From assembly GCA_021296315.1 (NCBI GenBank), contig JAGWAO010000010.1, positions 3,762 through 56,708 of the forward strand: a DNA stretch of 52,947 bases. Reading direction: 5' to 3'. The notes under the pieces are model-generated. The model saw nothing but the letters and a program-made list of their open reading frames with translations, searched no databases and had not been told where the DNA came from. A program made the position numbers and the translations under genes. This DNA comes from Acidimicrobiia bacterium (GTDB taxonomy: Bacteria; Actinomycetota; Acidimicrobiia; Acidimicrobiales; Aldehydirespiratoraceae). This document shows positions 39,685-47,329 of the stretch, one piece after another. Position 1 is the stretch's first letter, and every line of letters begins with the position of its first letter.

Positions 39685-41075
39685 GAGTCGCTCGCGGTCC
39701 GCGCGGCCTCTAGGCGCTCGATGACGGCGTCGGGCGTGGCGGTCAGGTCGCCGGCTCCCAAGGTCAGACACAGATCGCCGCTGCGCAACCGGGCCTCCAG
39801 CCAGTCGGCAACCTCGTCGAGCCGCGGCAGCCAGGTCACCGACGACCATGGATGCGCGTCTAGGACTGCGTCAAGGACGATCTTCGAGGTGACACCGGGT
39901 AGGGGCGCCTCACCGGACGGGTAGATCCCGGTCAGCAAGAGGTGGTCCGCACCCACGAACGAGTGCGCGAACTCCGAGCCGATGGAGGCGACGCGGCTGT
40001 ATCGGTGGGGCTGGAACACGCACACCACCCGGTTCCAGTGCCCGGTTCTGGCCGCGGCGAGCGCGGCCTCGACCTCGCTGGGCAGGTGGGCATAGTCGTC
40101 CACGAAGGTGATGCCGGAGACGTCGCCGCGGAACTCGAAGCGCCGGGCCACACCCCCGAAACGGGCCAGCGCCCGGACCGAGTCGGCGAAGGACGCCCCG
40201 GCGGCGATAGCGGCCACGATCGCGGCGGTCGCGTTGAGGGCGTTGTGCAGGCCGGGGATCGGCAGCCTCACGACTCCCATCCTCGTGTCGCGCTTCCACA
40301 GTTCGAACTCGGAAGTGGGCATCCTCAGCGAGACGTCCACCATGCGGAAGTCGGCGTCCGGGTCAGTGCCGTAGGTGGTCGCGCCGAGGGCGGCACCCAG
40401 CCGGGCGGCGCCCCGGTCGTCGCCGCACACTATCCGGTGGCGAGACGAGGCCAGGAACTGTTCGAAGGCCTCGGCCAGAGCGGCCGGCGAGTCCTGGTAG
40501 TTCTCCAGGTGGTCGGATTCGACGCTGGTCACCACGGCCACTTCCGGGTCGAGGGACAGGAACGTGTGGTCGTTCTCGTCGGCCTCCACCACGAACCACT
40601 CGCCGGTGTCCCACATAGCACCGGTGCCGATCTCGTTGACGTCGCCTCCAATGATGAACGAGGGGTTGAGACCGGCCTCCACCAGCACCAGCGCCAGCAT
40701 GGAACTGGTCGTGGTCTTGCCGTGTGTGCCCGCCACCGCGATGGTCCTGCGGCTCGACACGATTGCGGGCAGGATCTCGCTGCGCCTCACTACCGGCACG
40801 CCGTACTCCCGTGCCGCCCGTACCTCGGGGTTGCTGTCGCGGACGGCCGATGAGACGGCGACGAGGGCAGCGTCGCCCAGGTTGGCCGGATCGTGGCCGA
40901 TGGCGACCGGCACTCCCTCGGCGCGAAGCCGGGCTACGACCGGACCGTCGCGCAGGTCGGATCCCGTCACCTCGTGGCCCATGGACCGGAGCACCGACGC
41001 AATGGCGCACATCCCCGCGCCGCCTGCGCCGATCACATGGATGGAGGTGGGCGTGGAGAGGTCGACGGTACTCAT
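39681..41075 (-). CDS. murC: UDP-N-acetylmuramate-L-alanine ligase
   Basis: A 464-residue Mur ligase adding L-Ala to UDP-MurNAc. N-terminal substrate loop HVIGAGGAGMCAIASVL, ATP loop VAGTHGKTTTSSM, VVEADENDHTFL, and the central HNALNATAAI and FEFRGDVSGITFVDDYAHLPSEV motifs typical of MurC, with QPHRYSRV. The ATG overlaps the murG stop (ATGA). Confidence 0.96.
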   Translation of the reverse strand: MSTVDLSTPTSIHVIGAGGAGMCAIASVLRSMGHEVTGSDLRDGPVVARLRAEGVPVAIGHDPANLGDAALVAVSSAVRDSNPEVRAAREYGVPVVRRSEILPAIVSSRRTIAVAGTHGKTTTSSMLALVLVEAGLNPSFIIGGDVNEIGTGAMWDTGEWFVVEADENDHTFLSLDPEVAVVTSVESDHLENYQDSPAALAEAFEQFLASSRHRIVCGDDRGAARLGAALGATTYGTDPDADFRMVDVSLRMPTSEFELWKRDTRMGVVRLPIPGLHNALNATAAIVAAIAAGASFADSVRALARFGGVARRFEFRGDVSGITFVDDYAHLPSEVEAALAAARTGHWNRVVCVFQPHRYSRVASIGSEFAHSFVGADHLLLTGIYPSGEAPLPGVTSKIVLDAVLDAHPWSSVTWLPRLDEVADWLEARLRSGDLCLTLGAGDLTATPDAVIERLEAARTASDS

Positions 41076-42238
41076 CCTGCGCCCCCCGACGGCTGCCAAC
41101 CGTCCGCTCGGTCTCTCGACAGCGCGCAGCTCTCCATCAGGTCCACCACGGCTCCTGCGGCGTCGGGCTTGGCCAATGATCGGGCCGCGCCGGCCATCGA
41201 GTCAAGGCGGCCCGAGTCCTCCAGCAGGGCGTCCACCTCGGTCACCAGCCGGGCCGCGTCGAGGTCCTCGTCGCTGACTCGCACCGCACCGCCTGCGGCC
41301 TCCAGCCTCCGGGCGTTGGCGTTCTGATGGTCGCCGGGCGCGCCCGGAAGCGGCACCAGCACGGCCGGCACTCCCACCGCGGCCACTTCGGCCACGGTAG
41401 TGGCACCGGCCCGGCCGACCACCAGGTCGGCCGCGGCGTACACCGCCGCCATGTCGTCCTCGTAGGCGACCAGGTCATAGGAGAGGGCGCGCTCCGGGTC
41501 GGCAGACACGCGGCGCGACAGGTCCTCGTAGTCGCGGTGTCCCGCGATGTGTCGAATATGGAGATCGCGCCGATCTCTCCAGAGGCTCAGGGCCCCGGTG
41601 ACCGCATCGTTGATCGTGCGGGCCCCGAGCGAGCCTCCGAATACGGCCACCATCCGGCGCCCGTCATCGACGCCCAGCGCGGCCCGGGCTGCGGGCCTGT
41701 CCACCGAGCGGTCCACGGCAATCACCTCGCTCCGCACGGGATTGCCCGTCCAGGTGGCACCCCGCAGGTCCGTGGATTCGAAGGCGGTGGCGGTTCCGGC
41801 GGCAAGCCGGCTCAAGAGTCGGTTGGCCAGGCCGGGCACCGCGTTCTGCTCCGTGATCACCAGAGGCACGCGCAGCAGGGCCGCAGCCACTCCACAGGCT
41901 GCCGAGGCGTAACCGCCCAGCCCCACCACGACGGCCGGCTTGCGGCACCTCAGCACCATCAGCGCCTGGACGAAGGCCCGAGCGAGCCCGGCGGCCGCGA
42001 TCGCATTGGCGGCCATGCTTGACAGGGCGAGCCGGCGTTGCAGGCCCCGGCCGGGCAGAGTGGTGAGGGTGAATCCGGCCTCGACGACCAGCCGCGTCTC
42101 GACACCGCGAGCGCTGCCGACGAAGTGGACGGCCTGGCGCGGGGCGCCCCGGCGGATGATCTCCCGGCCGATGCTGATGCCCGGCAGCACGTGGCCTGCA
42201 GTGCCACCCCCGGCTATGAGGGCCCAAGTCCGGCTCAC
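41072..42238 (-). CDS. murG: lipid II synthase (GlcNAc transferase)
   Basis: A 388-residue GT-B glycosyltransferase that converts lipid I to lipid II on the inner face of the membrane. N-terminal IAGGGTAGHVLPGISIGREI, VGLGGYASAACGVAA, TEQNAVPGLANRLLSRLA, VFGGSLGARTINDAV and DLVVGRAGATTVAEVAAVGVPAVLVPLP are standard. The GTG overlaps the ftsW stop. Confidence 0.96.
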   Translation of the reverse strand: MSRTWALIAGGGTAGHVLPGISIGREIIRRGAPRQAVHFVGSARGVETRLVVEAGFTLTTLPGRGLQRRLALSSMAANAIAAAGLARAFVQALMVLRCRKPAVVVGLGGYASAACGVAAALLRVPLVITEQNAVPGLANRLLSRLAAGTATAFESTDLRGATWTGNPVRSEVIAVDRSVDRPAARAALGVDDGRRMVAVFGGSLGARTINDAVTGALSLWRDRRDLHIRHIAGHRDYEDLSRRVSADPERALSYDLVAYEDDMAAVYAAADLVVGRAGATTVAEVAAVGVPAVLVPLPGAPGDHQNANARRLEAAGGAVRVSDEDLDAARLVTEVDALLEDSGRLDSMAGAARSLAKPDAAGAVVDLMESCALSRDRADGWQPSGGAG

Positions 42239-43437
42239 CGGATCTGCCTCGCCACGTTGAGCAGCACCCCCATGGCGGCCAGCGTCGCCACCAGGGACGT
42301 TCCGCCGAAGGAGAGCAGGGGCAGGGTGATCCCTACGACCGGGAATATGGCGAGAACCGCACCCATGTTGAGTGCGGCCTGCAGGATGATCCAGGACGTG
42401 ATTCCCACCGCGAGCAGCATTCCGAACCGGTCCGGAGCCCGGAGCGCCACACCGAGCCCGGCCGCGGCCAATCCCACGAACAGGATCACGACGAACAGCG
42501 AGCCGATCATTCCCAGTTCCTCGCCGATTACGGCGAAGATGAAGTCGGTGTGCGCATAGGGGAGGAAGCCCCACTTGGCCCGTCCGGCGCCGAGCCCCAT
42601 GCCTTCGAGGCCGCCGGAGGCCATGGCGTGCAGCGACTTCAGTGGCTGGTAGCCGTTGCCGAGGGGGTCCTCCCAAGGGTCCAGGAATCCGAGCATGCGG
42701 TCCCTGCGCCAGGGCGAGTAGGCGACCATCATGGCCGTCATCGCCGCCCCGGCCACCGTCGCGACCACCAGATGGCTGAGCCGGGCTCCGGCGAAGTACA
42801 GCATCGTCAGGGCTACACCGGCGATCACGAGAGTTGTGCCCAGATGGGGCTGCAACATCAGCAGCACGGTCATCAGGCCGGTCAGCAACAGGACGGGCTG
42901 GAGTGTCGACCGGGCGTCCTCCATGTGCCGGTCGGGCCGGGACAGGAGGTCGGCTACGAAGACCACGAAGGCGATCTTGGCCAGCTCCGAGGGTTGGAAC
43001 ACGATGGATCCCACTCCGAGCCAGCGACGGGCGCCGTTGGCGCTCAGGCCCACGCCGGGAACGGCGGTGAGCGCCAGCAGCACGAGCGACACGACGAGGC
43101 CCATGGGCGCGAGCCGCTTCCAATGGTGGTAGTCGACGCGCAAGAGCACCAGGAGAGCGACCACGCCCACGCCCAGCCACGTGGCCTGACTCTTGAACAG
43201 GGACCAGGCCGAGTTGGTGCCCGACAGGCTTGGAGCGGCCGTGGCCGACAACGCCATCACCAAACCCAGCATCACCAGCGAGATGACAGACAGGAACAGC
43301 GCCAGGAACAGTCCGGTGCGCCTTCCGATCGGGGGCCGGGGGCCGCGACCGTCGGCTGGAGCTCTGGCGGTCGCGTGGCGGGCTCGGGCCTCGACGAGCG
43401 CCAGTCGGCGGGCTCGGGTGCGCTCGGTCAGGATCAC
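42235..43437 (-). CDS. ftsW: septal peptidoglycan glycosyltransferase FtsW
   Basis: A 400-residue SEDS-family polymerase with about ten membrane helices. SANGARRWLGVGSIVFQPSELAKIA, LMLQPHLGTTLV, FLDPWEDPLGNGYQPLKSLHAMASGG and FAVIGEELGMIGSLFVV are hallmark segments; the catalytic Asp is probably the one in FLDPWEDP or nearby as known for SEDS proteins. A basic N-terminal tail of about 38 residues precedes the first helix. The GTG overlaps the murD stop. Confidence 0.95.
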   Translation of the reverse strand: MILTERTRARRLALVEARARHATARAPADGRGPRPPIGRRTGLFLALFLSVISLVMLGLVMALSATAAPSLSGTNSAWSLFKSQATWLGVGVVALLVLLRVDYHHWKRLAPMGLVVSLVLLALTAVPGVGLSANGARRWLGVGSIVFQPSELAKIAFVVFVADLLSRPDRHMEDARSTLQPVLLLTGLMTVLLMLQPHLGTTLVIAGVALTMLYFAGARLSHLVVATVAGAAMTAMMVAYSPWRRDRMLGFLDPWEDPLGNGYQPLKSLHAMASGGLEGMGLGAGRAKWGFLPYAHTDFIFAVIGEELGMIGSLFVVILFVGLAAAGLGVALRAPDRFGMLLAVGITSWIILQAALNMGAVLAIFPVVGITLPLLSFGGTSLVATLAAMGVLLNVARQIR

Positions 43438-44792
43438 TTCGACACCCGCCGGGCGCGGTCCTTCACGGCGCGGATGAAGTCCTCGCCTCGTGCCGCATAG
43501 CCGGAGTAGCAGTCGAAGGAAGCACAGGCGGGCGACAAGAGCACGGCCGTACCCGGCTCGGCCGCGGCCGCGGCAAGATCCACGGCCTCGGCCATGTCGC
43601 CCGCCATCAGAACCGGCCTGTCGGCCGCAAAGACTTCGGCCACCTCGCCCGCAGCCTCGCCCAAGGCCACCACGCAGCTCACCCTGTCGATCGCGTCGCG
43701 CAGTCTCAGAAGGTCGAGGCCCTTGTTGCGACCGCCGGCGATCAGCACGGCATCCTCGAAGGAGCGCAGCGCTGCGACGGTGGCGTGGGGAGTCGTCGCC
43801 TTCGAGTCGTCGACGTACGTCACCCCGTCGATAGTGGCGACCCACTGGACTCGGTGGGCTCCGGGTCGCCAGTTGCGCAGCGCCTCGCCTGTCCCCTCGG
43901 TGGTGGCCCCCAGCACCGAGGCGGTGGCCGCGGCCGCTAGAGCGTTGGCGATGTCATGGGGCATTGCCCGGCGCAACTCCCCCACTTCGACCACCGGTCC
44001 ATCCGGCCCGGTCAGCACATTGTTGTCGCGCCGCCAGTCGGCTCGACCCTCATCAGAGAAGGTCCACGCAGCCCGGTCGTCTCGAAGGTGGCTCATGACT
44101 GTGGGATCCCGACGGTTGGCGACCGCGGTCGCTCCGGGAGGCAGCCGTTGCCACAGCCGGGCCTTGGCCGCCTCGTAGGAGGCGAGGTCGCGATGCACGT
44201 CGAGGTGGTCGGGTGCGAAGTTGAGCCAGCAGGCGGCGTCGGCCTCGAAGCTGCGGCTGTGGCTGAGACGGAAGGAAGAAGCCTCGACCACGAAGACCTC
44301 CACGTCGCTTCGCTCGATCGCGCTCACCAGGGGCAGGTCGTTGTTGCCGGCGGCCACCGCGGCCACACCCGAGGACTCGAGCGCGGCCACCACCATTTCG
44401 GTGACTGTGGTCTTGCCGCTGGTTCCGGTGACGGCCGCGATGGGCCGCGAGTCCCAGGCGCCGGCCAGATCGAACTCGCTGGCAGTAGGTACGCCGCGGG
44501 CGGTTGCTGCCTCCAGGACCGGGTGACGCTCGGGCAGCCCGGGCGTGGGGATGACCGCTCCGGCCGAGCGGACCAACTCGTCGAGTCGATCGGGACCGGG
44601 GGCGACCGCCAATTCGAGTCCGAGGGTCGCCGCGGCCGTCACCACAGCCGAGTCACCTCGGTCGTCGAACACGATGAGCTCGTGGTCCCTCGCCATCAGA
44701 GCCCGGGCGACAGCCTGGTTGGCTGCGCCGAATCCGGCCAGGAGCAGCGTCGGGGGCACCTCGAAGGGATCGTCGGCTCGAGACGGTCTCAT
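43434..44792 (-). CDS. murD: UDP-N-acetylmuramoylalanine-D-glutamate ligase
   Basis: A 452-residue Mur ligase adding D-Glu. The N-terminal Rossmann loop LLAGFGAANQAVARALM, ATP loop AVTGTSGKTTVTEMV, FAPDHLDVHRDLASYEAAK, the AHRVQWVATIDGVTYVDDSKATTPHAT motif and LSPACASFDCYSGYAARGEDF are typical of MurD. The ATG overlaps the mraY stop (ATGA). Confidence 0.95.
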   Translation of the reverse strand: MRPSRADDPFEVPPTLLLAGFGAANQAVARALMARDHELIVFDDRGDSAVVTAAATLGLELAVAPGPDRLDELVRSAGAVIPTPGLPERHPVLEAATARGVPTASEFDLAGAWDSRPIAAVTGTSGKTTVTEMVVAALESSGVAAVAAGNNDLPLVSAIERSDVEVFVVEASSFRLSHSRSFEADAACWLNFAPDHLDVHRDLASYEAAKARLWQRLPPGATAVANRRDPTVMSHLRDDRAAWTFSDEGRADWRRDNNVLTGPDGPVVEVGELRRAMPHDIANALAAAATASVLGATTEGTGEALRNWRPGAHRVQWVATIDGVTYVDDSKATTPHATVAALRSFEDAVLIAGGRNKGLDLLRLRDAIDRVSCVVALGEAAGEVAEVFAADRPVLMAGDMAEAVDLAAAAAEPGTAVLLSPACASFDCYSGYAARGEDFIRAVKDRARRVSK

Positions 44793-45841
44793 GGCGTGAG
44801 CCTCGAGATCGAGTCGACTATGCCGGTGTTGACCGCGTCGCCGTAGAACAGCCCGAGCCCGAGACCGGTACACAAGCCCGACAGGATCCACAAGCGCACG
44901 ATGACCGTGGTCTCGGGCCAGCCGCGCAGTTCGAAGTGATGGTGGAGAGGGGCCATGCGGAGAAGGCGCCGGCCGAAGCCCCTGAACGAGATGATCTGCA
45001 GTATCACCGAGAGGGTCTCGATGACGAACAGTCCGCCGATGATCACCAGCAGCAGTTGTGTGTTGGTGGCCAGCGCCAGGGCGGCCAGGCCGCCGCCCAG
45101 CGCCAGCGAGCCGGTGTCGCCCATGAAGATGCGGGCCGGCGCGGCGTTCCACCACAGGAACCCGATGATCGCGCCCACCATGGCTGCGCTCACCACGGCC
45201 AGATCGAGGGCGTGGGCCACCTGGTAGGAGTCGTAATGGTCGAACTGCCAGAAGCCGATGATCATGAACGCGCCGTAGCCGACTCCGCTGGCTCCCGCGG
45301 CCAGCCCGTCGAGCCCGTCCGTCAGGTTCACTGCATTGGTGGTCGCGAGGATCAGAAGGACGGCCCATATCGACCAGCCCAGCCTTCCCAGCTCTAGGCC
45401 GGGGCTGTCGAAGCGGGTGAAGGAGATGGTGGTGTGGGCCGACGTGAACTCGGTCATGGCCCATGCGAAGCCGATCCCGACGATGAGCAGCCCGACGATC
45501 TTGGTCTTCTTGTTGAGTCCCAGGTTGCGGGCGGCAACGACCTTGATCCAGTCGTCGAGCAGCCCGACGATGCTCCCGGCGATGATGGTGAGCATCACGA
45601 TGATGCCGGTGCGGGTGTAGATGCCGCCGAACACGTCGCTGATCACGTACCCGGCGGTGGCCGCGAACACGACGGCGATGCCGCCCATCGTCGGTGTGCC
45701 CGACTTGAGCCGATGCTCGGAGGGACCGTCGTCCCGGATGGGCTGTCCGATTCCGTAGTGCACCAGGACGCGAATCAGCAGCCAGCAGCCCGACAACGAC
45801 ACAAGCATCGCGATGCACCCCGCGATCAGTAGCCGGATCAT
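44789..45841 (-). CDS. mraY: phospho-N-acetylmuramoyl-pentapeptide transferase
   Basis: A 350-residue membrane enzyme making lipid I from UDP-MurNAc-pentapeptide and undecaprenyl phosphate. Ten hydrophobic segments and the family motifs SGTPTMGGIAVVF, LLDDWIKV (catalytic Asp), NAVNLTDGLDGLAAG, FMGDTGSLALGGGLA and MAPLHHHFELRGWPETTVIVR are intact. It follows murE with an ATGA overlap, where a murF gene would normally stand between them. Confidence 0.96.
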   Translation of the reverse strand: MIRLLIAGCIAMLVSLSGCWLLIRVLVHYGIGQPIRDDGPSEHRLKSGTPTMGGIAVVFAATAGYVISDVFGGIYTRTGIIVMLTIIAGSIVGLLDDWIKVVAARNLGLNKKTKIVGLLIVGIGFAWAMTEFTSAHTTISFTRFDSPGLELGRLGWSIWAVLLILATTNAVNLTDGLDGLAAGASGVGYGAFMIIGFWQFDHYDSYQVAHALDLAVVSAAMVGAIIGFLWWNAAPARIFMGDTGSLALGGGLAALALATNTQLLLVIIGGLFVIETLSVILQIISFRGFGRRLLRMAPLHHHFELRGWPETTVIVRLWILSGLCTGLGLGLFYGDAVNTGIVDSISRLTP

Positions 45842-47286
45842 CGGCTGGGCTCCCTCCTCCCGAGACGCTCGAGTTCCTCGCTCACCACGTCCCGGTCGTC
45901 GAAGGCCAGCATGCGGTCCCCGATGATCTGCCGGCTCTCGTGCCCCTTGCCGGCGATCACCACCATGTCGCCCCGCCGGGCGGTGGCCACTGCGTGGCGC
46001 AGGGCCCGGCGCCGGTCCGGCTCCTTCAGCTCGGGGGCGCGGCCCATGCCTTCGATGATGTCGTTGATGATCTTCTCCGGATCCTCAGAGCGCGGGTTGT
46101 CGCTCGTGACGATCACCCGGTCGGCCAGTCTCTCGGCGGTCGCGCCCATTTCGGGACGCTTGCCACGGTCCCTGTCACCGCCGGCGCCGAACACCACAGT
46201 GAGGCGATGCTCGGTCAGGCTTCTAGCAGCCTGCAACAACGCGGCGAGACCATCGGGGGTATGGGCGTAGTCCACTATTACCGCGAAGTCCTGTCCGGCG
46301 TGCACGGGCTCGAATCGGCCCGCGACCGGTGCGGCATCGGCCAGCCCCGCCGCGATCGCTTCCGGGCTCTGGCCCAGCAACAGTGCGATCTCGGCCGCGA
46401 GCACCGCGTTGGCCCGGTTGAAGGCCCCCGCCAACGGCAGAGTCACAACCTGGTCTCGCCAGCGGAACACGCTGGAGCGGGTGTCGGCACCTAGGAGCTC
46501 GACGGCGCGCTGGTCCACCGTCACCAGCGGCATCTCCGATGAGACGACCTCAACCAGACGTCGCCCCCACGGGCCGGTGACGTCCACTACCGCGCTCTCG
46601 GTGAGTCCCGGAGTGAACAGCCGGGCCTTGGCCTCGAAGTAGTCGTCCATCGAGCCGTGATAATCGAGGTGGTCGTGGCCGAGATTGGTGAACACGGCCA
46701 CACGGAACCGGCATCCGTCAACACGGTGCTGGGCCAGACCGTGCGACGAGACTTCGACGACCGCGGCACTAGCCCCGCGACCGGCCGCCTCGGAGAGGGT
46801 GCGCTGCAGATCGGTGGCCTCGGGAGTGGTCAGCGTGCCGGTCAGCGTGCCAATCTCAACCGGCTCACGACCAGCCGCCCGTAGCAGGCCTGCGGCCAGG
46901 CGGACCGTGGTCGTCTTGCCGTTGGTGCCGGTGATCCCGACCATATCGAGACGCTGCGCGGGATGGCCGTGCACCATGGCCGCGGCGGGTCCCAACGCCC
47001 GGCGGACCGACCCCACTACCAGGCTGGGCACGGCTGCGGGGACGGGCCGCTCCACCAGCAGACCGGCCGCGCCGGCCGCGACCGCGCCGGCCGCGAACCG
47101 GTGCCCGTCGCTGACCGCGCCCGGAATGCACGCGAAGAGGGCACCGGGCTCGACGCTCCGGCTGTCGTGCTCCACATCGCCGACGCGGGTGGCGGCGGCT
47201 TCGGAGATGTCCTGCGGCCCGCCGGCTTCGCCGGGCGGAAGCAGGTCGGCCTGCAGCGATCGGGCGAGCTCGCCGAGCGTGGTCAC
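45838..47286 (-). CDS. murE: UDP-MurNAc-tripeptide synthetase (meso-DAP type)
   Basis: A 482-residue Mur ligase adding the third residue of the stem peptide. GITGTNGKTTTVRLAAGLL (ATP), VEVSSHGLAQHRVDGC, FTNLGHDHLDYHG, the carbamylated-Lys region EAKARLF and the DNPR signature (TSDNPRSEDP) indicate meso-diaminopimelate as substrate. The GTG at 47286 (MTTLGELARS) is chosen as the family start and overlaps the TGA of the second relay mini-ORF; a GTG 12 codons upstream is also in frame but lies inside the mini-ORF region. Confidence 0.95.
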   Translation of the reverse strand: MTTLGELARSLQADLLPPGEAGGPQDISEAAATRVGDVEHDSRSVEPGALFACIPGAVSDGHRFAAGAVAAGAAGLLVERPVPAAVPSLVVGSVRRALGPAAAMVHGHPAQRLDMVGITGTNGKTTTVRLAAGLLRAAGREPVEIGTLTGTLTTPEATDLQRTLSEAAGRGASAAVVEVSSHGLAQHRVDGCRFRVAVFTNLGHDHLDYHGSMDDYFEAKARLFTPGLTESAVVDVTGPWGRRLVEVVSSEMPLVTVDQRAVELLGADTRSSVFRWRDQVVTLPLAGAFNRANAVLAAEIALLLGQSPEAIAAGLADAAPVAGRFEPVHAGQDFAVIVDYAHTPDGLAALLQAARSLTEHRLTVVFGAGGDRDRGKRPEMGATAERLADRVIVTSDNPRSEDPEKIINDIIEGMGRAPELKEPDRRRALRHAVATARRGDMVVIAGKGHESRQIIGDRMLAFDDRDVVSEELERLGRREPSR

Positions 47287-47309
47287 GTGTGTTCGCCCTG
47301 GCTCGTCAT
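47283..47309 (-). other. second relay mini-ORF (8 codons) between ftsI and murE
   Basis: ATG (47307-47309) overlaps the TGA of the first mini-ORF and reads MTSQGEHT; its TGA (47283-47285) overlaps the murE GTG. Confidence 0.5.
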
Positions 47310-47329
47310 GTCTCCGCCCCACTGCTCAT
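47306..47329 (-). other. first relay mini-ORF (7 codons) between ftsI and murE
   Basis: ATG (47327-47329) overlaps the ftsI TGA and reads MSSGAET; its TGA (47306-47308) overlaps the ATG of the second mini-ORF. Together they hand translation from ftsI to murE across 39 bp with three overlaps in series. The bases around the first and last overlap (GAACACATGAGC and GAACACACGTGACC) look like diverged copies of one another. Confidence 0.5.
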
